Assembly: GCA_015146655.1 (NCBI GenBank)
Contig: VKHL01000018.1
Coordinates: forward strand, 154,001 to 218,000
Direction of reading: 5' to 3'
Length of the DNA: 64,000 nucleotides
Source of the DNA: Ochromonas danica
Taxonomy: Eukaryota > Sar > Chrysophyceae > Chromulinales > Chromulinaceae
Both the position numbers and the translations under genes were made by a program. The notes under the pieces were generated by a model. That model saw nothing but the letters and a program-made list of their open reading frames with translations, ran no database searches and had not been told where the DNA came from. This document shows, piece after piece, positions 20,488 to 32,900 of this stretch. Every line of letters begins with the position of its first letter. Within the stretch, counting starts at the first letter, position 1.

Positions 20488-20904
20488 ACTATTACGAGTA
20501 GTCTAAGAGAGAAAGACATCACTTCTTATTGATGGAAGGTTTAATGTTGATAACTTATTCCTCTTTCTTCTTTTGTTTTCTCTTATGGCTAATGTAGTTA
20601 GGTAGCTACTGCACGGTACTGCATGTTAAGTTAGAGAAGACCTTTTGTACAGGACAGCTACTACAAGTTGACTACAGTGTAGGCTATACAAGTAGTGACT
20701 ATCTAGACTACCTAGATCTAGACTACAGCACTAGTAGTAGACACTATCAACAGTACGAGTAGAGCATGAGAATGAGACACAATGGTACAGTACTGTACGT
20801 AAGAAAGAGAAAGACTATGAACAGAGAGTAAAGGCTAGTATAGTGTACCATAGACTAGTATAGTATACCATAGACTAGTATAGGCTAGTATAGTATAGTA
20901 CAGG
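20488..20904. repeat. Alpha-tubulin 3' region with TAGTA-rich tandem repeats
   Basis: This 417-base convergent gap is rich in CTAGTA/TAGTATA words. At 20,841-20,880 there are two near-identical 20-base units (TAGTRTACCATAGACTAGTA), followed by degenerate copies to about 20,908. The last units touch the end of the giant gene. No gene is seen. Confidence 0.75.
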
Positions 20905-23900
20905 CTAGGGATGTGCAGGGTCGAGGCGCAGGACTGCTTCTTCCAGTCGACTGACTCTCTGCCAGGCTTGCTGCAGCTGTTGGTGGCGACAGGCCAGGCC
21001 CTCCACCCAGTAGATGCTCAGCGCGGCGCAGAAGGCGACCGTCTCCAACGCCATCTGCTCCTCGCGGCCAAAGGGACGAGGACGCACAGCGTAGAGCAAG
21101 CCGATGATTGTACCGCTCGAGCCGCGCAAAGGCACGGCCAGGTAGGCACAGGAGGAGGAGGAGGAGGGGGAGAGGCCGTCGATCTGCGGGTGTACCGCGT
21201 GGCTACCCTCTACTGCGGTGGCGGTGTAGAGGTCATCGAGCAGCAGCGCGCGTCGACTCTGCAGCACCTCCTCCACCAGACTGCGCCGCCTACCTCCTCC
21301 TGCACCTCCTCGCAGCTGAGGTAGTGCGCCGAAGGTAGCGGGGGGAATGCCTGCGTGGAGGATGGCATCGCCTGTGTAGAGCACGTGTAGCACGGAGGGC
21401 GAAGAAGAGGCAGCGGGTAGCAGTGCCCAGGGACTGTCCCTCAAGACGATCGCCTGGCCGTCAGAGCGCAACAGATGGCGAACCACTTGCAGCGCCTTGA
21501 TCGACACCTCCGAGACTGCCTGCAGGGGAGGGAGGGTAGCTAGGTGGCGCACATGATGTAGACCCTCCTCCTCCTGCTGCATCGAGGAGGAAGTGGTGGT
21601 GGAGGAGGTAGAGGGAGGGTCGAGTAGCAGGCAGCACTCCCTCAACACTACCTTGTGCACCTTGCGCAGTCGCTCCTCCTTCTCCTTCGAGGTAGTAGCA
21701 CTAGTACTAGCAGTAGTAGTAGTAGCAGTAGGAGGTGAGGGAGGCAGCCTAGCAGCGCTGACCACAGCCTGTAGCACATAGCTACCCTCCTCCCACACGA
21801 GGCGACGAGCAGTGGAGATGTGCTGGTCCTCCTCCTCCTCCTCCTCCTCCTCCTGCGCCTCCCCCTCCTCCTCTCGCTCACCTTGATCTCTCTCAGCCAG
21901 GTAGCGGCGCTTGCGGGTCAAGAGTCTCAGCACTCCCACTACCTCGCTACTACCACTACCACTACCGGTACTACCGAACAAGGGGGTGCAAAGGAGGTGC
22001 AGCTGTCCCTGTTCCGGGTGTGCTAGCGGGGAGTCGATGGCGAGGAGGTCTGTGGGCGAGATCTCCACCGCCGAGGAGAAGATCTGCTCGCAGGGTTGGC
22101 CGCTGCGGAGGCATCGATCTACTAATGAGTCTATCCCGCTACCTGTTCCCCCTCCTCCTCCTCCTGCTACCTCTAGATGGCTGGGTAGGATGAGAGAGAG
22201 GTCGCGCGGAGGGCTCTGAGGAAGGAACAGATGACCTCGCAGTACAGCATCGCTCTGGCTAGAAGGCGTTGAGGCCATCATCCAGCAGCTGAGATGCAGC
22301 AGAGCGGGTAGTCGAGGGGTGGAGGAGGAGGAGGAGGAGGAGGCCTTGGCTACCTCCTCAAAGGCTGTCTGCATGGCCAGTAGCACCGCCTGGATCCATT
22401 CCCGCTGCCTCTCTCCTCCTGCTGCACTGCTCGCCGCACTCCGCAAGGGGTGCGCCAGGGCGGAACGGAACTGTTCAACGGCTCTGCGGGTAGCCGCCGC
22501 GCGGCTCCTCCTCCTGCGGCTCTGCGTGACTACCTGCTGGGCCAGTGCTTGCAAGTGACTGCGGAAGGAAGCTTTCTGCTCACGGTACTTGCTGCGCGAG
22601 TGATCCAACTGTCTGTGTAGATCGCCTAGCATGCCCTCCTGCTCCTCCTGCAGGGTAGCGAAGAGGTGGTCGGCCTCCTTGCGAGCTAGGCTATCGCGAT
22701 GCAGACCATTCTCCTGCGTGATGCAGAGGGTAATCCAAGCTGTGACCGTCTCGAGCAGGTCGAAGGCGAAGGAGAGGTGTAGGCGTCTCTCCATCTCCTC
22801 CTGCTCCTCCACCAGCAAGTCCTCCTCCTCCTCCTGCGATGCTCTGGGTAGCTGCATAGGGAGGAGGTAGAAGACGTCTAGACTACATCCACTAGGCAGT
22901 GTGATGGTGGTTCGACTGATGATCTCCTTGCCCACTAGAGTCTCCGGGTGGGTAGGCTGGAGGTGTAGCAGCAGAGGGTAGAGGGCCACGCCGTCCTCCC
23001 CGCCGCGCTGCCTCACTACCTCTTCCACACTCTGCAGGGGATGGCGCGAGACTGCGGCAAAGAAGTCAAGCAACTGACGGTAGAGTGCTGCCTGTTGCTC
23101 ATGGAAGGAGCGGTGGAGGAGGAGGAGGCGCACCTCCTCGCGTAGTGCGAGTGTCTGCAGTAGGCGATCGTCGGCGATGCACTGCAACATCTGCTGCCAG
23201 CGACTCTGACAGACCACGCGAGCGACCATCGAGAGGATGTCATCGAGGACCACGGCGAGGTTGGGCTGGAAGACCACGGAGGAGGAGGAGGAGGAGGTGG
23301 TGGAGGAGGAGGAGGGCGGAGGGTTCGAGGCGATGGCTACAAGCGCTCCCAAGCTTTCTCCCAAGTGAATGTCAACGATAGGCAAGGTCGTCACTCGCCA
23401 CATAGTCGCGGTGGTCGAAGAAGAAGAGAGAGGTAGATCCACGATGTTCTTCGACTTCTTCTCGATAGTTCCGTTGGCCAAGGAGATGCACAGCGAGCGT
23501 GTTGTTTCCGGTAGATTGTCCCAGACTAGCGCTACCTCGCCCTCAGCAGAGACACCTCCTCCTCCTCCTCCTCCACTGGTAGCAGAGGCAGCACTGAGTG
23601 GCTCGCTGTGCACCCACAAGAGCTCTCTGGCTTGCAGTCTACCTCCTCCTCCTCCTCTGCCTCCCTCGTCCACACCTCTTGCTACCTCTTGTCCGGTGTG
23701 CACGGTGTGGTTGACGAGTGCGAGGCTCAGACTGTGCAGGCTGCTACCCGGCAGGTTGGAATAGAAGGACACGGCGCGAGTGGTAAGCTGGTGGAGGTAT
23801 TCCAACAGTCCCGGGCAGTTCTCTACGGCCCAATGCTTCCCTTGCACTCCATCTCGATAGCACCGCCACATCGAGGAGGAGGAGGAGGAGGAGTCAGCGG

Positions 23901-26900
23901 TAGGTGAAGAAGAGGTAACAGCTTGCAGCGCATCGGTGGAGAGAGCGAGGCAATGCTCCTGGTGCTCTTGGTAGAGCAAGAGGTTCGCACACTGCTCTTC
24001 TACCTCCTCGCGCTGTCTTCGGCACTGTGCTAGCTCTTGCTCTACCTCGGAGGTGCGATCGCGAAGATCCAGCCACTTACCTTGCTGGGTAGTCTGTGTC
24101 ACGAGGAGGTAAAGGAGATGGCAGAGCAACGGCAGGAAGGGTTTGATGAACACTTTCACATCATCTCGGCTAAAGGAAAGTCTTGCCAAGGGAGTGGTAG
24201 CAGTAGCAGTAGGAGGAGCAGGAGGAGCAGGTGGAGGAGGAGGAGGCAGCCAGAGCACTTCATGATAGACATAGCTTTCCCGTCGCTCGTCTTCTTCGCG
24301 TTCTTGCTGCTCGTTCTTCTCTGAAAGAAGAGACAAGGCGATGTGTACACGGCAGTGGAGATGTCTAGCCAGCACCTCCTCCACCTCCCTCACCATTAGC
24401 AGTGCGTTGACTGGGTAGGAAGCACCAGCACCAGGACTAGCACCAGGACCAGGTAGTAGAGGAAGATAGAACTTCTGCGCTACTTTGACTAGTTGATCGA
24501 TGAGGCCGCGATAGGTTGACGTGGTGTCGACATAATGCTCCACCTCCTGCCCCAGCTTGTCCAGATTGGTCTGGCAATGGGCAAGGCGTTGTCTCGTGGT
24601 AGTCGCGGAGGTGGAAAGCTCTTCCAAGGCTCGCACTGCCAAGAGAAGCGGAGCGAGCAGGTCAGCGAAATGGACGAGCAGTGCTTCTAGACGCTTCGTC
24701 GTTAAGTTAAGAGGGAGTGCCACTCGCCACACTGCCAGCAGCTGCTGACACTGACCGCCACTGTGACTGCCACTGTGACCGCTACCACTGCCACTGTGAC
24801 GCTTCAGTCGCACTGGGAACAAATAGATCGCACCTCTCCCTTCCTCGTTAGCAGCAGAAGGGTGTCGATGGATGAGGTAGAGGTCTTCCAGGTCAGTCTG
24901 TGAGGAGAACAAGTCCATCAGAGTGGCGTGCACTCGATTGCCATAGAGAAGCACACTGTTCAGCTCCACACCACTACCACTGCTACCACTACCACTGCGA
25001 CTGCTACTGTCACTGCCTTTCCAAACCATTTCCACTAGACGATATCCCTCTCCCTGCTCTGCTGCTGCTGTTGTTGTTGTGAATCGGTCGTTGTGGTCCA
25101 TCCATATGATAAGACCACAATCTGTTTCCATCACTTGCGATGGGTTGGAGGAAGACAAAGCGGTGGCGAGAATGCGTGGCAGAACTCTCTGTGCGAGTTG
25201 TTCCCACAGACCTACCACTCCTCCTCCTCCTCCACCACCACCTCCTCCTTGAAGATCTACCTCCTGCTGTACCAAGCGGTCAAAGGAGTGCGCATCTTCA
25301 AGAATCTGCTTAGCACCGACTACTTGATCATGATCACGCTGCCACCTGGCGGCTTCTTCAGAGAGGCGGACTACCTTGCGATGTAGCACGTGCACTTTCA
25401 TTCCGTTGAAGGCTAACAGAAGATTCGTGCGGCTGTTAAGGTGTTCGTAGTAGACCTTGCGGACAGTCACCATCCGATACCGACTCAGCAGACGAGCATG
25501 TTCGTCAAGTAGCACACCTCCTCGAAAGCGGTGCATGATCATCGAGAGGAAGGCTAGCAGCGCGTGGACTAAGACGAGGTAGGAGGAGGAGGAGGAGGGT
25601 AGCTCTGAGGAAGCCTCTGTGGCTGAGAGATAGAGCAGCCAGTATCGATCAGAGACAGACAGAGAAGAGGAAGAAGGAGCAGAAAGATAGCCCAGGGGGA
25701 TGCAGACTAACACTTCCCCAGCCCCAGTGGAGGAGGAGGAGGAGGAGGAGGAGGAGGAGGAGGACAAGAAGCTGTGCACGTGAATACTCTCCAAATAGCT
25801 CTTCGCTGATTGAAGTTTGAACTGCGCCACAACCTCGTGTACCTCTTGGTTGACGAGGAGATGAATAGGTGGCATGTCTCCCTTCGCCTTCGATCGTGCT
25901 TGTTGAGATAAGATCTGTTGAAGATGGACTAGCAGGGAGGGAGACAATGCTAGACTCTTCTCATTCCTAATCCACGACACTTTGCCTGCGGAGGAGGAGG
26001 AGGAGGAGGAGGAGTAATTCCCGGTGGCATATTGAAACAATGTCTTGTTGAGCAGTCGAGACAAAACATCTGCAAAGACTTCTTCTTCCTGTCGACAGCT
26101 CACCATCCTGCCAACCCATCGCGTTAGTTCAACGAACAAGTCCACAGACCAGCGAGTCTTCTGTCTCTCTTCAGCTAGTTGGTCAGCATGTAACAGTGAT
26201 TGGTGTGCTAGGCGCTGCTCGCAATCCTCCTCGAGATGACTCACTTCCTCTGCTTTCTCTGCCTTGAGGTCTTCCACATAGTCATGCAGAGCTTCCTTCT
26301 CCTCGCTCAGATGGCCGATGGTCGAGAGGTTGGAGGAGAGCATCTGGTGGTAGACAGCTGCCCATTGCAGTCCCTGAGCGATTAACTTAACTTGCAGCAC
26401 GAGATGGCTGGGCGATGGTAGCCGTCGGCCGAATTGCACTATTAAATACAAAGCAGTTGGCCTCGCTGCTCCTCTCGAGGGAATAGGAACCTTCAACACT
26501 CCTGCCATCACTTCCGAGCTGTCATCATCACCATCACTTTCATTTGATGGCTTGTGAAGAGGGTAGAGTTGGTATCGCCTGCGAGGAATGTCATCCTCAT
26601 GGCCGCCCATCTCATGCATGGAGACAAATCTCATTCGAGCTAGTTTAAGAATGACTTTACTACTTGACAGACTCTTCTCATCATAAATAGCAGAGGGTGA
26701 TGATGATGATGATGACGATGACGCAACGACTTCCACCAAATCCTTGGCATCATCACAAGCAAAGCGAGCGAAAACTTCTTCCTCACAGCTTTCAACTGTA
26801 GATTCATAATAGACTGCTTGCACAGTGGCGAGGAGATAGTCTTTGACAAGGTCAGAGCACCGTGAGAGGACAATGAGAGCGCCTTCTCTCTGCCCTGTTG

Positions 26901-29900
26901 TCGCAGAGATAATCTGATTGACTTGGTGGTGCAGGTTGGCAGCTAGCAGCGGATGCAACAGATCCAACTCATGCAAGAGATTCTTTCGCTCTTGTTCCAC
27001 TTCCGCCAGCTGTTGACTAGCAAGCTCACAGGCTTGCACTTCTTCCTGGAGACGATGAATCTTGTCGAGGTTAGCAGAATAGACTTGATGGTTATTGCGG
27101 TAGTGCAGGCAATAGGCGAGGAGGTGCTGGAAGTAGTGCACCATTTCCTTCTCCGCAGCACTCCAGCAGCTCTTGTACTTCATCAACAACAACAAAGCTT
27201 GTCTCTGCTGTGATGGAATGGAAGCCTCAGCCTTGTCTTTCTCCTCCTCCTCCACCACCACTAGAGGGGTAGTAGACAAGGTGAACGGGATGCACAGTAT
27301 ACTGTAATTAGCGGCATTCCAGCGATCTCCATCTCCATCATAGCGGCCATCCATTACTTCTGATCTTTCTTGCATGACAGATAGAAATCTTCGCACAGAG
27401 AAAACAGGTGTAGCAGCAGCAGCAGGAGCAGTAGCAGGAGGAGGAGGAGGATCATAATTGCGAGAATAGCTCTTCGAGTAGGTCAAGGCTAACGTCTCCA
27501 TATCATTGCTTTCGAAGTGAAGGTAATTGGCTTGTCGATCGGGAGGGAAAATGGCAATGTAACCTAGTTCAACAGCATGATAACAGTGAGGAGGAGGAGG
27601 AGGAGGAGGAGACAAGGTAAAGAAAGGTCTATACCTGTATGGTCTCTCAACGAGGGCAAACTCTTGAAGCTGTTGAGATCATTACATTCATCCATGATGA
27701 ACTCCTCGCTAATAGGGTGATTGCTAGGCAGGTAAACAGTACACAGACATCCTTTCGTGAGTTTGCCCAGCTGGTCTTGAAAGGTTTCCACCAAATGCGA
27801 CAGATGAGTCCTTTGGTGGTACCCAGACAGACAGACAGACAGACAGACAACAGCATGTATGAGATGATACAACATGTCACAGTTAATCTATTAAGAGGGA
27901 GGAAATACCTTTTCGAAGCAGCTAACGACAACAAATCTTGACTGAAGCGAAGGCAATCCTCGTATTGCATCTTCTCATTCATTCCTTCTACGACTTGTTC
28001 TTGAATGTTATTATATGCACTTTGTAAGACAGTGATGGTCTCAGAGGCTTCTTGCAGACTAGCAAAAGCTTCTGACAGATGATTCAACTTGGACACCAGG
28101 TAAGCGATGAACAAGGCCAAGATGGACAGCAACTCCTCGTCGAAATCTGTTATGAGAAGGTCTTGGACAGACAGCGCGTTGTAGTCGCCATGGTCTCCTT
28201 TGCTCTCCACCTCAGCGGTAATAGAGGTAGCAGAGGTCTCTCGAAGAACTCTTTCCACCACAATGTGACCAATCAAACGCTTTCGGAAGACAGAATGGAT
28301 TGGAATAATGACACTGTTTCCATTACGAATGACTTCCTTATTCGTGTATCGCGGTGGAGCAAGAGCAGGAGGAGGAGCATCTTGTTGTCCTTTCTCGTAT
28401 AAGAACACTGAGGCGTGATGGTGGACAGAGTAAAGGTAAGGGAAGTACAAGAGATCGTGAATGACTTTCTCTGCGGCTAGACAGATGTCACCCAGGGATT
28501 GATACTGTTTGCTCAATAAGAGTCGACCAATGTGGTAGATCTCTCGGTACTTGGCGATCACACGATCTTGTCCACTCTTTGATTTCATAGCGACAACATT
28601 AGCAGCAGAGGTAGCAGAGGTAGCAGTACTGCTAGTCATCATAGGCGGGGGAAGAGTTGCAGGACTGCTGAAGACCTTGTTGGAGTTGACTGGCTCCACT
28701 CCACTAGACAACATGGACGGCGGAGGACCGTAACTAGCTGTGCCGTGCTGTTCCATCTGATGCAATGCATTGGCATTGGCGAGCAGTTTGCTTGTGAGAT
28801 TAGCTGCTGCTTCGAATAGATCTCTTTCCTCATCGCTAAATCCTTCTCCACTGCCACCACTACCTTCAGATCCAATGGGCTTGGCACTCTTTTCAATTTC
28901 CTTGAGAATGACGAAGCATGTTACCCCATCTGCACCTCCTCCTCCTACCTGCTCATGCCCTCGTTTGGGTACAATGAGAACAGCTACATTATGTTGTGAG
29001 GGGACGGGATGACGATTAGCACCGCCTATTTGCTCTTTTCCCCTCAGAGAAATGTTGTAAATCCCCGCAGCGCCCAGTGGCTCACTAAAGCGTTGATTGT
29101 TGCCAAGAAGAGTTTTCTTCTGTCTTGAATAATGCGCCGTGTAGACAATCGAAATGTCATTCTTCTGGGCTTCAAGGATGGATGTATACAATCCTGCGAT
29201 ACTCTGGATGACGTCAGGGAGAGTGTTCTTCACAATAGCAAACAGCATGGCATCTCGAGACTCTACAATCTCTCGCAGCCAGAGCAACGCAGTGGCGCTG
29301 CTGTTACCACTTCCACTACTAGATAGCATGCAACGACTATCGATGGTATAGTTGTAAATAAGACTGATGAGATGGTTCTTCATGACTTCCATTTGATGAT
29401 AGTTGTTTTGTACAGCAAGATTGTCAGCTTCCAGCAATTGGATTCTCTCCGCACTGTATTGATGCTGACCGTCTAGCTTCTTGCTAAGTGTGGCTATCTC
29501 ACTCTCTAACGCATCCACAGCACTGTCCTTGCTTGCTAAGAGATTGGTTAGTTGATTCTTCTCTTTCTCCGCGGTCTTCATTGTCTCTGATTGATGCAAC
29601 TCTAAACTAGCTAGTCGTTCCAGCAGATCTTTCTTCTCTGCTGTTGTTATTAATTGCAAGTTCTCTAGCTTATGCAACTCATCACTTAATTGGTGATTGA
29701 TTTGAACGATTTGCCGATCGCTTTGCTGATCAATAACCTTCAAGATTAACAAACTCATCAATAGCGTAAACACTTCTTTGTATAGTGACCAGAAGTCAGA
29801 GTGACTCTTTAGTGTGGACTCGTCCATCATGGAGACGTCAGGAAAGACGATCAATGCGCCAAAGACAGTCTTGCTGCTGTGGTTGTCAGGTTTACACAAT

Positions 29901-32900
29901 CTGATCACATATTGCTGCTCGCTGCTTCCATCTCCAGCCGTTTGATTCAAAGGTGGGTAGTAGTCAGTGAAGTAATTGGGGAGATCGTATAGTTGGTTAA
30001 GAGATAGTGATCGAGGTGGAGATGACAAAGACGAATCCAACGAAGAACGATCAAGTTGATCATATCCTGTCGGCCAGATGATATCATAATTAATACTCAA
30101 AGCTCCACTATCCAAGTCAATCCTTGTCAGACCATTTTCATTCATCTGTGACAAATAGCTTCCATTCACCGCCAACAGAATGGAATGTGCTTGAAGAAGT
30201 GCCGTGAGATCCTGCCAGATCACATCTGCTACTTCTGCCAAGGAGGTACAATTCAAAATGCTGACAATGAGAAGAATCATCTTGTACAAGTTGCTATTCT
30301 CCACTTGGCTTTGCTTTGCTTCGAGATTACGTCTTTGAAGATTCTGCTGGAAGGAAGTCAAGGCAGAGTCGATTGTCAACTTTTCCTCTTTGGCTTGTTG
30401 TAAGATCTCATTCTTCTCATTGAGCAGACTGCGTATATTACAAGAATAAAGCAAGAGATACCAAAGGATACGATAAGCTGACAGGTGTGTCTTAGTCAAT
30501 TGATTTAATTGATCACTGGCATTAACACCGCGATAGATGATCTCTAATTCCCCCACAATACCGTTACCACCCACACCTCTCTCACTACTACTACTACCGT
30601 CCAGATGATTGATATCATGACTGGAATTGTTGATTGTTACAGAAGGATTGTAGAGCTTCACTTTCAATATTCTGTTGTCATCCTCGCTGAGAACAGAGTT
30701 GATCAACTCCATGGATGAAGTTTTGGCGATCATTTGAGCCAACCTTCGTCCAATCATTTCCACCGATGACTCCTCGTCTGTGGTGATGAAGTACTTTCTG
30801 TCATCCTCTTCTTGCAGTAAATCTGCGCTAAGAGTGCAAGAGATCCCACTAGCATGACTAGTTTTTCGGATCCACTGTAGCATCAAGGAAATGATATTGT
30901 CCACAATGACGCCGTCTTCTTCTTCCAGGTCTTTATGCTTCGAGTTTGACTTTCTACCCAGTGAGGTTGCTGTTGTTTGAAGAGACAGGAGACAGGGAAT
31001 ACACTGACTGAGCATGCCTTGGATCTGCTGGTCTTCCTCAGCCTCGATATCGACCACTCCCAGTGCCAAGCAGCTGTACACCATGCTAGCTATTTTGCAG
31101 ATATCGACAAATCGCTTCTTCTCTTCATGGATAGCGTATGATCGATGCGAGCAAAGGATACGAATGTATCCAATCGTCTTCTGTGGAAGGTAATGATTGC
31201 TATTACCCGCAGATGATACTTGCTCCTCTGGCCGCAGCAGGAAGTGTTGCATAGTGGAGGAAATAGAATTGAACTTGTGATGATAGTGGATAACTTCACC
31301 AACCATCTCATAGAGATCTTCATTGTTGGTTAGCTGTCTACTTGTGGTAACATTGGCTAGCAGCAAGTCTTCTTGGTAAGCAGCCTGCGAAGTGTAGCAA
31401 ATCACTTTGTCTCCAGGGAAAGACCGTCTTAGCAACTGTGTGAAGTGCTGCATATACAATTCTTCCGCTCTTTTCGTGTCATGGAAATGATGGTAGGAAG
31501 AAGATGATAAGCTGTCCATTGCTTCATTCGCTAGACGACCAAGTCCTTCATTAGACTGCTCGTGTTGGTCAGCAGTGTTCATATCAAACTTCAACCGAAA
31601 AGTCAATAGTTGCATCAACACTATTTGCTTCTCATGTAAATGTTTTAGACGTCTTTCGTATCTTTTAGCAACCACCACTCTATTCCAACCTCGAAACAAT
31701 CTGCCTTTCTTCATTTTAGAGACCATAGAAGCCACTTTATCGGTAATCTGATCGTTTTCGGTTTCCAACGTCTCCATAGTTTGTATAGAAGTAACAGATC
31801 TTCGAAGTAATTGTCCAACTTGATGAACCTGGACCAGCAGATTCGCTAGACCATCCAAGAATAGCGCATTAGTCAATTGAAGAGCATAATGTTGGGTGAA
31901 AGTTTGCTCGAAGCAAAGGTCAACATAAGATATCTCACTGCCAGACGTGGTAGACGTAGGCGAAGAAGAAGAAGGTCCAACTGGAACATAATCAACCAAC
32001 ACCATGACCATCATGCCCAACTTAGTGAAGATGGGAATTAAGACTGCAGAAGTGAACTGAGGAAACAAATTGGACACAAAATGGTAAAGAGACAATCTGG
32101 AAGCTTGTAATGAGGTCAGAGAGAATTCGTCTCCAATCCGCACAATATTGCCAGCACCAGAAGCAGCAGTTGCAGGTTTGAACTGTCCTGGTGTGTAAAG
32201 CACAATCTTATTGCTTAATAGATCTTGTAACCACAACATCGTGGCACCACCGCCACCACCACCACCATTGCCTCCTGCAGTCGAGGTTGAGATCTGGAAA
32301 ATCGTCCTATTCTTGATATACGTGAAATGCATGCCACCATCAGTAACCATGCCTTCTTCGCTGTCATTGACTAGATCAAAGGCTCTCGCAAGATCTTCCG
32401 TTAGCAACAATCTACACTTCTTGACATGCAATAAGCCACAAAGGTCTCTTCGCTGCAGTTCATCAAACAGATCCAAGATACTCTCAACAGTATAAATCTG
32501 CTGGCTGTCAAGCAGGCCACTAATGACTTTCCCGCTGTAAGAGTGTAGCCTTTGAGTTGCTTGTGAAAGCTCAGGTTGAAGACTGTATTGGATTTCTTGG
32601 AAGTTTGCTTCAAAGGCATTCTTCGCAATGGATGCCAGATCTTGTAGATGGAGAGTGGCGATGGTCTCATTATCCTCCACGGGGTTATCATCTGTGCCAA
32701 TGTTAGTGGCAGCTGGCACCTCTGCAAGAATGGCAACAAAAATACTACTGGCTATTGCATTGGAAGCAGTGTTGGACATATTCTGAGGATTCAACTCGAA
32801 GCAGATCCTCAGCAGATGAAGTTTGTTGAATTCTGGGCGATGCGGGTAAGGATCATCCTCTACCGCCGCGAAGAGAAAGTCAAACTCTTCTGACTGTCTG